DNA of 64,000 nt, taken from the NCBI GenBank assembly GCA_944322925.1, contig CALUQM010000005.1, forward strand, positions 18,685-82,684. Direction: 5' to 3'. This DNA is from an uncultured Bacteroidales bacterium. Its GTDB lineage: Bacteria > Bacteroidota > Bacteroidia > Bacteroidales > UBA932. The notes beneath the pieces were generated by a model. The model was not told the DNA's origin and did not search any database. It was given only the letters and a program-made list of their open reading frames with translations. Each line of letters begins with the position of its first letter. The stretch's first letter is position 1. This document shows positions 8,897 through 17,100 of the stretch, piece by piece. Both the position numbers and the translations under genes were made by a program.

Positions 8897-9391
8897 ATGG
8901 AAACATTATACGGAAAATTCAGGCGGCTGATTGTGATGCTTCTTGCGTCCGTGCTGCTTCTTGCGGGATGCCGGGATTACAGGGACATAAGAGTGACATC
9001 CTGCAGCATAGAGTCCCTGTCTCCCCATGGACTGCGGTCGGCCGGCATAGCATTGTGCGTCGGGGTCTCGAATCCGGCGAGGGAAATACGTCTGAGCGAC
9101 ATGGAGGGCACGGTGCGTCTCGGAGGCGAGGCTCTCGGCACGTTCAACGCGGAGCCTGTAGTGATTCCTGCAAAATCATTCTCGGAAGTGGATGTCGATG
9201 CGCAGGTTCATGCAGATGCGTCCATGAGTTTCATGCAGGCGATATCCCTGTTTTCGAGACTGGATCCGAAAGAATGCACTGTCGATATTTCGCTGACGGT
9301 AAAGATAAAGGGCGGGCTCAGGAAGAGGCTCTCTTTCAAGAATGTTCCCGTCATGGATTTTTTAAGGAAAGTTGAGTATGAAAGCATTTGA
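8897..9391 (+). CDS. LEA type 2 (WHy-like) domain lipoprotein
   Basis: 164 aa. The ATG at 8897 gives a lipoprotein signal (METLYGKFRRLIVMLLASVL with lipobox LLAGC, Cys about residue 25). The mature part has the alternating beta-strand pattern of LEA14/WHy domains: GVSNPAREIRLSDMEGTV, then G-x-x-L-G-T, then VVIPAKS. Such domains occur in envelope lipoproteins of Bacteroidota; no enzymatic role is known. It overlaps the SPOR protein gene and is followed by rpoN, so all three probably share the promoter at 8884. Domain assignment is by pattern only. Confidence 0.65.
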   Translation: METLYGKFRRLIVMLLASVLLLAGCRDYRDIRVTSCSIESLSPHGLRSAGIALCVGVSNPAREIRLSDMEGTVRLGGEALGTFNAEPVVIPAKSFSEVDVDAQVHADASMSFMQAISLFSRLDPKECTVDISLTVKIKGGLRKRLSFKNVPVMDFLRKVEYESI

Positions 9392-9971
9392 AATGACAAT
9401 ACCTGTACTTGCGGCACTGTTTTCAGGCGTGCTCGCATCTGCACAGACGGCGGATTCCCTGGTTGTGGATTCGCTTGTGTACGTCCCGTCGGCAAGGGTC
9501 GACTCTTCACTTGTCGGTAAAAATATTTTCAGCCTGATGCCTTCCAGAGCTGACGGTGACGCTGCCGATGTCCATATATACCAGCCGTCTTCCCTGGTGT
9601 CGGCCATGAAGAAAACCGTGGAATCGAATTCTTCGAGACCGTATCCGGGGTATCGCGTGAGGATATTTTTCGACAACAGGCAGACTGCAAGGAGAGAGTC
9701 TGAAAAAATGATGGAAGACTTCGAAAAGAAATATCCCGGCGTACCTGCTTACCGCAGCTATGTCAATCCGTATTTCAAGATTACCGTAGGCGATTTCAGA
9801 ACGAAGTCGGAAGCAATGGATTTCCTTACCTCGATTTCCTCCGAGTTCCCGAGAGCATTCATCGTCAAGGAAAACATATCCTATCCGGCAGTAGACAGGG
9901 ATTCCCTTTATGTAGTCGACACAGTGAAGATATTGAAACCTGTCCAGCCGGCAGATACATTGTCATTATGA
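9378..9971 (+). CDS. Exported SPOR-domain protein
   Basis: 197 aa from the ATG at 9378, inside the end of the preceding gene; a TTG six bases earlier is a weaker option. A signal peptide (MKAFEMTIPVLAALFSGVLA, cleavage near SAQ) precedes an Asp/Ser-rich linker and a SPOR-like domain at about residues 90-165 (YRVRIFFDNRQTARRE, then YRSYVNPYFKITVGDFRTKS). SPOR domains bind denuded glycan strands at the septum, so the protein probably sits on peptidoglycan. Coupled to its upstream neighbour by a 14-bp overlap and followed 18 bp later by rpoN. Confidence 0.75.
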   Translation: MKAFEMTIPVLAALFSGVLASAQTADSLVVDSLVYVPSARVDSSLVGKNIFSLMPSRADGDAADVHIYQPSSLVSAMKKTVESNSSRPYPGYRVRIFFDNRQTARRESEKMMEDFEKKYPGVPAYRSYVNPYFKITVGDFRTKSEAMDFLTSISSEFPRAFIVKENISYPAVDRDSLYVVDTVKILKPVQPADTLSL

Positions 9972-9989
9972 TAAGGGAGGATTCAGTCT

Positions 9990-11402
9990 ATGTTGAAACA
10001 GGGATTAGAATTAAAGCAGACGCAGAAACTTTCTCCGCTGCAGATACAGACCATAAAGCTGATAGAACTGCCTACCCAGGAGCTGGAACAGCGCATCAGG
10101 AAGGAACTCGAGGAAAACCCGGTACTCGAAGAGAATGCCCAGTCCGAAGACGAGGATGAAGACAACGCTCCGAGGGAAGTGTCTCTGTCGGAATACAAGG
10201 ATGACGACCCTATCCCGAGCTATAAGCTGAAAGTGAACAATTACGGCAAAGATGAAAGGCCGCAGTACAATACTTTCTCTGTCAAGGAGAGTTTTACGCA
10301 AAGCCTGATGGAACAGCTCGGTTTCAGGAATCTGACGGAGCACCAGCATTCCGTAGCCGCTTTCATCATAGGCAGTCTCGACGATGACGGATACCTCAGA
10401 AGGGATACGGACAGCCTCGTGGATGACCTCGCGTTCCGTGCCGGCATAGAATCGGACGAGAAGGAGGTCGAAGACATGCTCCATGTCATACAGGAATTCG
10501 AGCCTGCAGGAGTGGGGGCCAGGGATTTGCGGGAATGCCTGCTCCTTCAGATCAGGGGCAAGAAGCAGACTCCTGAAATCAGAAATGCCACGAAGATTCT
10601 TACCGACTATTTCCAGGAGTTTACAAGCAAGCATTACAACAAGATAATAAGCCGCATGGGTATTTCCGAGGAAGACCTGAAGGCGGCTATTGCCAGGATT
10701 CTGAAACTGAATCCGGCTCCGGGGGGCCAGATAGACGATTCGTACAGCGACCAGGCCCAGCAGATTATTCCTGATTTTGTCCTTACTCTCGAAAACGGAG
10801 AGCTGAAGCTCACCATGCCGCGCTTTTCGATACCGGAACTGAAGGTCAACAGGAAATATGCGGGCATTCTCATGGAAGCGGCCAATTCGTCCGAACGCGA
10901 CAAGAAGGAAGCCGCTACCTTCGTAAAGAAAAAACTGGATTCCGCAAAATGGTTCGTCGAGGCCATCAAGCAGCGCCACAATACTTTGCAGAGTACGATG
11001 CAGGCCATCATCGACTATCAGCACGACTATTTTATGGACGGGGACGAGTCGCATCTGAAGCCGATGGTGCTCAAGGATATAGCTGAACGTACCGGATTCG
11101 ATATCTCCACGATTTCACGCGTGGTGAACAGCAAATACATCGAGACACATTTCGGCATATATTCGCTGAAGTATTTTTTCTCGGAAGGAATGGAAAATAC
11201 CGAAGGGGAAGAAGTTTCCACCAGGGAACTGAAGAAAGCCCTTCAGGAATGCGTCGACGCGGAGAACAAGCGGAAACCCCTGACCGACGACCAGCTTGTG
11301 GCCGAGATGAACAAACGCGGATACAAGGTAGCGAGGCGTACAATCGCCAAATACCGTGATCAGCTGAACATTCCGAAAGCCAGGATGCGCAAGGAACTGT
11401 AG
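9990..11402 (+). CDS. rpoN: RNA polymerase sigma-54 factor
   Basis: 470 aa with all three sigma-54 regions: the Gln/Leu-rich activator-interaction region (LKQTQKLSPLQIQTIKLIE), an acidic linker (about residues 50-65), the core-binding domain, the helix-turn-helix (GFDISTISRVVNSKYI) and the RpoN box ARRTIAKYRDQL near the C-terminus that reads the -24 element. It directs transcription from -24/-12 promoters with AAA+ activators. No activator gene is in the window. Start ATG fits family alignment. Probably co-transcribed with the two envelope genes before it; convergent with upp. Confidence 0.97.
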   Translation: MLKQGLELKQTQKLSPLQIQTIKLIELPTQELEQRIRKELEENPVLEENAQSEDEDEDNAPREVSLSEYKDDDPIPSYKLKVNNYGKDERPQYNTFSVKESFTQSLMEQLGFRNLTEHQHSVAAFIIGSLDDDGYLRRDTDSLVDDLAFRAGIESDEKEVEDMLHVIQEFEPAGVGARDLRECLLLQIRGKKQTPEIRNATKILTDYFQEFTSKHYNKIISRMGISEEDLKAAIARILKLNPAPGGQIDDSYSDQAQQIIPDFVLTLENGELKLTMPRFSIPELKVNRKYAGILMEAANSSERDKKEAATFVKKKLDSAKWFVEAIKQRHNTLQSTMQAIIDYQHDYFMDGDESHLKPMVLKDIAERTGFDISTISRVVNSKYIETHFGIYSLKYFFSEGMENTEGEEVSTRELKKALQECVDAENKRKPLTDDQLVAEMNKRGYKVARRTIAKYRDQLNIPKARMRKEL

Positions 11403-11405
11403 AAA

Positions 11406-12059
11406 TCAGTTTTTCTCCCCGTAGGCAAGGTCGCCGGCATCTCCGAGACCCGGTACAATATATGAATGGCTGGTCAGTTCTTCGTCTATTGCAGCAGCCC
11501 AGAGGGTGATATTTTCTTTCGGCAGATGCTTCTGCAGATATTCGACGGCATATATGCTCGAAATAGGGCATACAAGATGCGTGTATGCCGGTGTCCCTTC
11601 TTCCAGAAGTCTGTTGTATGCTATCTCGAGAGAAGCGCCGGTTGCAAGCATGGTGTCTGCAAGTATCAGGATCTTGCCGCTGAGATCGGGCGAACTTGCA
11701 TATTCTATGTTTATATGGAAATCATCTCCCTTGTCGTATTTTCTGTACGCGGCTACAAAAGCGTTCTGGGCATCGTCAAATATGTTCAGGATACCCCTGT
11801 GGAGAGGTACTCCGGCCCGGAGAATAGTGGCTGCGACAATGGTGTCGTCAGGCGTGTTCACATTCGCTATCCCGAGAGGGGTGTACACTTTCTTTTCAGA
11901 ATAGTTCAAGGTCTTGCTGATTTCGTAGGCGAAGATTTCCCCTATCCGTTCCAGATTCGTACGGAACCGCATCCTGTCTTTCTGTACGTTTATATCCCTT
12001 ATCTGCGCTACAAATCTGTTCAGAGCCGTGTTGCTCTCGCCTAAATTGATGATTTTCAT
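11406..12059 (-). CDS. upp: Uracil phosphoribosyltransferase
   Basis: 217 aa. The PRPP-binding loop ILADTMLATGASLEIA and the uracil-binding C-terminus (PGLGDAGDLAYG) are present. The enzyme makes UMP from uracil and PRPP in pyrimidine salvage. Monocistronic: a clear promoter (TTTG, 19 bp, TATCTTTG) stands 22 bp upstream and the gene meets rpoN tail to tail with only 3 bp between them. Nothing unusual. Confidence 0.95.
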   Translation of the reverse strand: MKIINLGESNTALNRFVAQIRDINVQKDRMRFRTNLERIGEIFAYEISKTLNYSEKKVYTPLGIANVNTPDDTIVAATILRAGVPLHRGILNIFDDAQNAFVAAYRKYDKGDDFHINIEYASSPDLSGKILILADTMLATGASLEIAYNRLLEEGTPAYTHLVCPISSIYAVEYLQKHLPKENITLWAAAIDEELTSHSYIVPGLGDAGDLAYGEKN

Positions 12060-12080
12060 ATTTTTGTCGGTATATCCTTA

Positions 12081-12088
12081 CAAAGATA
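12081..12088 (-). promoter_or_regulatory. Promoter of upp
   Basis: TATCTTTG on the minus strand, with a TTTG (-33) 19 bp further upstream at 12108-12111. This is the best-formed Bacteroidota promoter pair in the window. Its -33 half abuts the end of radC. Confidence 0.7.
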
Positions 12089-12111
12089 CCTATTTTTTCC
12101 CTATCATCAAA

Positions 12112-12798
12112 TTATTGTATGCGGACTTCTTCATCTGCGAAACTGTAGTATCTGTTGTCAGCGAGGATTATATGGTCTATCAGCGAAATGTCGAAGGTTT
12201 CGGCAGCCTTTTTCAGGGCCATCGTCTGCCTTACGTCGTTTGTCCCCGGCACGGGATTCCCGGAAGGATGATTGTGCACGAGGATGATTCCGTGCGCCTT
12301 CTTTTCGAGTGCCTTGCGCAGTATTACCTTCACGTCCATGACCGTAGCTGTCATTCCTCCACTGCTCAGCATTTCCTTGCCTATGATATAGTTGGCCCTG
12401 TTGAGGAAAAATATCCAGCATTCTTCATGCGACAGCCCCTTCATCAGAGGGAACATTATTTCGAAAATCTGCCTTGCACTTGTAATCGCAGCCCTGCTTT
12501 CCGTATTCTTTTCATAGACAAAACGCTTTCCCAGTTCCATCGCGGCAGCCAGGCTCACAGCCTTGTCTGTCCCGATTCCCTTGATTTCCTTCATTTTCTC
12601 CATTGAAAATCCTGCGAGGGTCACAAGCCTGTTCCCGGCTGACGCAAGCAGGTCCGAGGCTGTCTCCCTGGCATTCCTGTTTCCGGTACCCGTTCTGAGG
12701 ATTATTGCAAGCAATTCCGAATTGTCGAGGGATTTCGCACCTTTTCCCAGGAGCTTTTCACGCGGGCGTTCCTCCGGGTTCATTTCCTTGATTTTCAT
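12112..12798 (-). CDS. radC: DNA repair protein RadC family (JAMM/UPF0758)
   Basis: 228 aa from the ATG at 12798 (MKIKEMNPEERPREKLLGKG); longer in-frame readings run through a terminator and into the next gene. The N-terminal helix-hairpin-helix region is followed by the JAMM-like core ILVHNHPSGNPVPG, with the distal catalytic-type residues in FFLNRANYIIG. Despite the name, a repair role is not established for this family and the biochemical function is unknown. Upstream at 12857-12889 a bidirectional hairpin separates it from the carboxyltransferase gene. Confidence 0.92.
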   Translation of the reverse strand: MKIKEMNPEERPREKLLGKGAKSLDNSELLAIILRTGTGNRNARETASDLLASAGNRLVTLAGFSMEKMKEIKGIGTDKAVSLAAAMELGKRFVYEKNTESRAAITSARQIFEIMFPLMKGLSHEECWIFFLNRANYIIGKEMLSSGGMTATVMDVKVILRKALEKKAHGIILVHNHPSGNPVPGTNDVRQTMALKKAAETFDISLIDHIILADNRYYSFADEEVRIQ

Positions 12799-12856
12799 GG
12801 TCCGTGACTTTTGCGGTTTTTGTTTTCCGTAAAAATAACGGAAGTCTTTGCAAAAG

Positions 12857-12889
12857 AAAAACCGGAAAGCTCCGTGCCTTCCGGTTTTT
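12857..12889. terminator. Bidirectional intrinsic terminator
   Basis: Inverted repeat AAAAACCGGAA / TTCCGGTTTTT with an 11-nt loop; A- and T-runs flank both sides, so it can work in either direction. It lies 35 bp past the end of the gene at 12924-14705 and should terminate that gene before radC. Confidence 0.75.
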
Positions 12890-12923
12890 CCGATCTTGTA
12901 AAATATTTTTCCGATTTTGTCAT

Positions 12924-14705
12924 TTATTCCACAAAAGCGAGAATTTCGCCTTTGGCTACGAAATCTCCCTGTCTGCAGCAGACTGCCACAATCTTGCCGT
13001 CGCTGACAGGTTTCACCTCTTCCATGCCGTAATAGGTCTGGATATAGCTCATCGGAAGATCTGCCTTGACTTTTGTCCCGACTACAGGGGCGGTGGAAGC
13101 ATCGTCTACATCTATCTGCCACAGCAACTGCCCCTTGACCGGAGCCTGTACCGGCCTGGCATTCGGGAACTTTGCCGCAATCTTCTCGACATCGTATTTC
13201 GGAACTTCCACGACCGGTCTTGTAATCACTATCGGCGCACCGGCCTTTTCTTTCATGGCTTCCAGATCTTTCTTGAACCTTTCCTTGGCTACGCCGCTCT
13301 TGTAGTCCCTGTACTGCCTTTCGTGCATGGCGAACTCGAAGAGCTCCTCGTCGTCTTCGCCGTACTCCCAGCCTTCCTCGTCCATCATCTTGCGGAAATG
13401 GTCGAGTTCGTTCGGGAAAGCATCCTGAGGGTTGCCCGTGTAGAATTCCAGACCTTTTTCCCTGGCGATTTCAACGATTTCAGGTGCGAGTTCTCCCGGA
13501 AGTTTGCCCATCTTGCCGAGGATCATATTCCAGGTATCCTTGTCTATTGTAGTCCACCTCGGTTTGCCCTTGAGAATATTCATCAGGTTCATGAGCGCAG
13601 TATTTTTCACATACTGGCTGAACGGCGTCACAAGCGGCGGATATCCGAGTCTCGGCCATACGTAGGCGACTTCCTGGAAGAGCATTACCATAAGGTTGTC
13701 CACGCTGAGTTCATCCTTGCCCTGACTTCTGAGAGAAGCGTTGATGGCTCCGCGGAAACCTGTCAGGTCGGCCATCATGGAGCCCATCATGCCTCCCGGC
13801 AGACCGCAGCCTACGAGCAGCGATGACATGTGCGAGTTGTTGGGGTCGATCCAGTATCCGAGGAATTCGTCTATGAATTTTTGCGTAAGACGGCGTACTT
13901 CCATGTAGGCATCCATGTTGAGATCCTTTACGAGGAATCCGTCCGCCTTCATCATCTCCCTGATGGTAATCACATCAGGATGAACCTTGCCCCAGGAAAG
14001 CGGCTCTACGGCTACGTCGAGGTAGTCGGCTCCTGCACGCGCCACTTCCAGCATCGATGCCGGAGAGAAGCCCGGGCCGCAGTGTCCGTGATACTGTACC
14101 TTGATGTGAGGGTATTTTGTCTTGATGGATTTGGTCAGCTGTCCCAGCATCGTCGGGCGGCCTATTCCTGCCATATCCTTGAGACAGATTTCGTCGCATC
14201 CGTACCCTACCACCTTGTCTACAATGTCCATGTAGTATTCGACTGTATGTATAGGCGAATTCGTAATGGAAAGCGCCACCTGCGAAATCATGCCTCCTTT
14301 CTTGGCGTATTCTACCGACAGCCGGAGATTCCTGTGGTCATTCAGTCCGCAGAATGACCTTGAAATGTTGGTTCCCTGCTTGCATTTTACCTTGTACATC
14401 AGTTCTCTGACATCTGCAGGGACAGGATTCATTCTCAGGGCATTGAGGCCCCTTTCGAGCATGTGGGTCTGGATCCCGGCCTTATTGAACGGTGCTGTCC
14501 ATTCGCGCACTGCCCTGTTCGGATTTTCACCGAAGAGAAGATTGACCTGTTCGAAGGCCCCTCCGTTGGTCTCCACCCTGTCGAAGCATCCCATGTCGAT
14601 GATGGCCGGAGCGACCTCTTTCAATTGGCTGACAGTCGGGACATATTTGCCTGACGACTGCCACATGTCTCTGTAAACCAGAGAGAATCTTATTTCCTTC
14701 TTCAT
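12924..14705 (-). CDS. Pyruvate carboxylase B / oxaloacetate decarboxylase alpha-like carboxyltransferase
   Basis: 593 aa: an HMGL-type TIM barrel (about 1-290), a conserved carboxylase domain (about 290-500) and a C-terminal biotinyl-like domain (about 515-593). Metal ligands of the carboxyltransferase site are all there: Asp13 in YRDMW, the carboxylation lysine Lys176 in CLKDMAG, and His206/His208 in YHGHCG. In the biotinyl domain the acceptor hairpin (usual EAMKM) reads QTYYG, so the biotinylated Lys is replaced by Tyr, while the second half (SDGKIVAV...QGDFVAKGEILAF) is normal. It must use a separate biotin carrier or act without biotin. Transcribed alone, with a -7 box at 14786 and a terminator after it. 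Confidence 0.82.
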   Translation of the reverse strand: MKKEIRFSLVYRDMWQSSGKYVPTVSQLKEVAPAIIDMGCFDRVETNGGAFEQVNLLFGENPNRAVREWTAPFNKAGIQTHMLERGLNALRMNPVPADVRELMYKVKCKQGTNISRSFCGLNDHRNLRLSVEYAKKGGMISQVALSITNSPIHTVEYYMDIVDKVVGYGCDEICLKDMAGIGRPTMLGQLTKSIKTKYPHIKVQYHGHCGPGFSPASMLEVARAGADYLDVAVEPLSWGKVHPDVITIREMMKADGFLVKDLNMDAYMEVRRLTQKFIDEFLGYWIDPNNSHMSSLLVGCGLPGGMMGSMMADLTGFRGAINASLRSQGKDELSVDNLMVMLFQEVAYVWPRLGYPPLVTPFSQYVKNTALMNLMNILKGKPRWTTIDKDTWNMILGKMGKLPGELAPEIVEIAREKGLEFYTGNPQDAFPNELDHFRKMMDEEGWEYGEDDEELFEFAMHERQYRDYKSGVAKERFKKDLEAMKEKAGAPIVITRPVVEVPKYDVEKIAAKFPNARPVQAPVKGQLLWQIDVDDASTAPVVGTKVKADLPMSYIQTYYGMEEVKPVSDGKIVAVCCRQGDFVAKGEILAFVE

Positions 14706-14785
14706 GTTGAAAAACGTTTTGTTCCGAGCTTTGGTTTCCGGATATTTTCTGCGGATGACTCCGCCACTGTCTGATAACAGACCTG

Positions 14786-14793
14786 CAAAGATA
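14786..14793 (-). promoter_or_regulatory. -7 promoter box for the carboxyltransferase gene
   Basis: TATCTTTG on the minus strand, 80 bp before the ATG. A small palindrome (GTCTGATAACAGAC, 14769-14782) falls at the expected transcription start and could be an operator or a leader hairpin. Confidence 0.55.
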
Positions 14794-14947
14794 TGAAATG
14801 TTATTCAAAAATCTGCAATTCGGTCCGGAAACCTGAAGTTGAAGGCATGCCTGAGGTGAGGACCTGCTGCATGTTCTGATTTGGCTGCCGTTTCCGAGAA
14901 AAGACGGATTTTTCCATACATTGTCTTGCTTGAATCATAATTTTGTG

Positions 14948-14955
14948 TATCTTTG
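14948..14955 (+). promoter_or_regulatory. Promoter of tRNA-His
   Basis: TATCTTTG with a TTG about 20 bp upstream (14926-14928); the tRNA begins 18 bp after the box. Confidence 0.65.
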
Positions 14956-14972
14956 CAGTCCCAAAAGAACAT

Positions 14973-15047
14973 GGTGCCCATAGTTCAGTTGGTTAGAGCG
15001 TCAGATTGTGGTTCTGAATGTCGTCGGTTCGAATCCGACTGGGCACC
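14973..15047 (+). tRNA. tRNA-His (GTG)
   Basis: Complete cloverleaf: acceptor GTGCCCA / TGGGCAC, anticodon stem TCAGA / TCTGA with loop TTGTGGT (anticodon GTG), T arm with GGTTCGAATCC. A G just before position 1 (14973) faces discriminator C73 (15047), the G-1:C73 identity pair unique to tRNA-His. The CCA end is not encoded. It has its own promoter and terminator. Confidence 0.97.
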
Positions 15048-15051
15048 CTCC

Positions 15052-15094
15052 GGAAGTCCTTGAAACGAAGCGGTTTCAGGGACTTCCCCTTTTT
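15052..15094 (+). terminator. Terminator of tRNA-His
   Basis: Long inverted repeat GGAAGTCC-TTGAAAC / GTTTCAG-GGACTTCC with a 5-6 nt loop, followed by a run of T. It begins 4 bp after the tRNA. Confidence 0.85.
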
Positions 15095-15190
15095 AGGGGC
15101 TCTTCTCATATTTCAGCCAGGGTAGTCGAATGAGGTATGGCATCAACGGAAGGGTACAATAAGTAATTGGTAATTGCCGATTATTTATTA

Positions 15191-15198
15191 TATATTTG
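15191..15198 (+). promoter_or_regulatory. -7 promoter box for the first PEGA gene
   Basis: TATATTTG ends 6 bp before the ATG at 15205; an ATTGG stands 21 bp upstream as possible -33 box. Transcription would start at or next to the start codon. Confidence 0.55.
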
Positions 15199-15204
15199 TA
15201 ATAA

Positions 15205-16917
15205 ATGAGGCATCAACGAAAAATCCAAATATTTGCGATATTGTTTTTCATCCTGTCCTTTCATGGAATCCTGTTTTCACAGGAAATGACAATGAGTCTG
15301 GCAGGGGAAGTGGAATATGTCCCTGAAGACCTGGACGGAAAGACTTATTATCCGGTTACCGATCAGAACGACAATCTGTGTTCCTTGTTGAAAGTGAGAC
15401 TTGACGGCAGATTGCAGAATGAACTCGTACTCAGTACGGGAGGACTTTCTGTCGTAAAAAGAAAAGAACAGCCTGACGGCGAAATATGGTTCTATGTTCC
15501 ATATCAGGTCAGAAATCTGATATTCACATGCAAAGGGTATTCTATGATGGACCCTGTTCCGGTCGAATTGAAACCGGGAGCAGTTTACAGGCTGTCGATA
15601 ACCGCTGACGCTGCCGTATCGACTGTTACGTCTGCAGTAGCCAGTTCAAATTATCTGAAAATGAAAGTATATCCGGAGGACGCCATGATTTCCATCGGGA
15701 AAACACCGGACTATGAAATGACTACGGAAATGCTGGACAATGGAATTTTTGTCAGACTGCTTGATTACGGAACGTACTATTATAAACTGGAACATAATCT
15801 GTACCAGACAAAAACTGGTACGGTAAATGTGACCGCTGCGAATGATATTGTGGATGTCCGGATGGAATCAGCCTATAATATGCTGACCGTCAATTCATTC
15901 CCTGACGAGGGAGCCGTTGTCGTCATTAACGGTGAACAAAAAGGAGTCACACCGCTGAACCTTGACGAAAAATTCCCGAAAGGGGATTATGATATCCGCT
16001 TGGTTCACAGGGACTATCGGCCGGAGGAAAGAACAGTGACGCTTGACGGTGACGGGAGCACAATTGAATGCAATGTCACGATGACGCCGTTATATGCTAC
16101 CGTTACCTGCCGTTCGGATGACAATAATGCCGAGATATGGGTAGATCAGGAATACAGGGGAACAGGTGTATGGACCGGACGTCTGTCCGGTAATGTGTCT
16201 CATGTCCTTGAAGCACGCAGGTCCGGTTATCAGTCCCAAAGCAAATCTTTTTCTGTAAGTGCCGGAGAGGTGAGAATTGAATATGTGGGAGCTCCGGTTC
16301 CTTTGTATGCGACGTTGAACATCGAGACAGAACCCTTGATGGCCCGGGTCCGAATAGATGGTGAAGATGTAGGAACCTCGCCACTGATCAAACAGGTGCT
16401 TATGGGAAAACACTCTCTTGCTGTATTTTACAATGGATATGTTCCAAAATACGAGACGGTTACTTTGCAGCACAACGAAAACAGAACTGTAAGGATCGTT
16501 TTGGAAAAGGATCAGTCCGGCGTTGAATTGCAGGAAGATATGGCGGAAAAGATATCCGGATACGATGTTGAAGTTGAAGAAGTCATAGAAGAAGAGGCCA
16601 TTCCTTTCCAGCTCGTTGAAGAGAAACCTTCATTCATGGGCGGAGACGCAAATGAATTCTCCAAATGGGTGAACCAGAGACTGGTATATCCGGAAATTGC
16701 AAAAGAGAATGGAGTACAGGGACGTGTTACACTCCAGTTCACAGTTGAATCCGACGGCCGTGTCACCAACGTAAAAGTACTGCGCGGAGTAGACTCGTCG
16801 CTCGACCAGGAAGCAGTCAGAGTAGTTTCAAGCTCGCCGAGATGGACTCCTGGAAAGCAGAGAGACAGGGCGGTAAGGGTAACATACACATTCCCTGTCA
16901 TATTCCAGCTAAGGTAG
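15205..16917 (+). CDS. PEGA-repeat envelope protein with C-terminal TonB_C domain
   Basis: 570 aa. A signal peptide (residues 1-25, ending LFSQ) is followed by a conserved N-terminal module (about 26-150), then several PEGA-type repeats (about 155-440) with signatures such as INGEQKGVTPLNL, IWVDQEYRGTGVWTG and VRIDGEDVGTSPL. An acidic linker (EVEEVIEEEAIP) leads to a TonB C-terminal fold (about 475-570; YPEIAKENGVQGRVTLQFTVE, LDQEAVRVVSSSPRWTPGK). Unlike TonB it has a signal peptide rather than a membrane anchor. It is a paralogue of the protein at 19613 over residues 1-430. Codons are AT-richer than in that copy. Precise function unknown; probably a periplasmic or surface binding protein. 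Confidence 0.78.
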   Translation: MRHQRKIQIFAILFFILSFHGILFSQEMTMSLAGEVEYVPEDLDGKTYYPVTDQNDNLCSLLKVRLDGRLQNELVLSTGGLSVVKRKEQPDGEIWFYVPYQVRNLIFTCKGYSMMDPVPVELKPGAVYRLSITADAAVSTVTSAVASSNYLKMKVYPEDAMISIGKTPDYEMTTEMLDNGIFVRLLDYGTYYYKLEHNLYQTKTGTVNVTAANDIVDVRMESAYNMLTVNSFPDEGAVVVINGEQKGVTPLNLDEKFPKGDYDIRLVHRDYRPEERTVTLDGDGSTIECNVTMTPLYATVTCRSDDNNAEIWVDQEYRGTGVWTGRLSGNVSHVLEARRSGYQSQSKSFSVSAGEVRIEYVGAPVPLYATLNIETEPLMARVRIDGEDVGTSPLIKQVLMGKHSLAVFYNGYVPKYETVTLQHNENRTVRIVLEKDQSGVELQEDMAEKISGYDVEVEEVIEEEAIPFQLVEEKPSFMGGDANEFSKWVNQRLVYPEIAKENGVQGRVTLQFTVESDGRVTNVKVLRGVDSSLDQEAVRVVSSSPRWTPGKQRDRAVRVTYTFPVIFQLR

Positions 16918-16988
16918 CCGGGCATTGCCTCTACTTATTGTAGTATGCTATTTTCAGGAACCTGCGGCGGTTTTTCCGATTTTATTTC

Positions 16989-16996
16989 TAACTTTG
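16989..16996 (+). promoter_or_regulatory. -7 promoter box for LPP20/PEGA/transglutaminase operon
   Basis: TAACTTTG matches TAnnTTTG, about 105 bp before the lipoprotein ATG at 17101. The leader includes a short hairpin (CCGGCA / TGCCGG near 17040-17058). Confidence 0.5.
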
Positions 16997-17100
16997 TGAT
17001 AATGCGGGTCTCCGGCTTTGAACGGCAATGCGGACGATTGCCGGCAGTGTAAATGCCGGGGCCGGATTGAAATTGAAGTTGAATCAATAATCGGAATATT

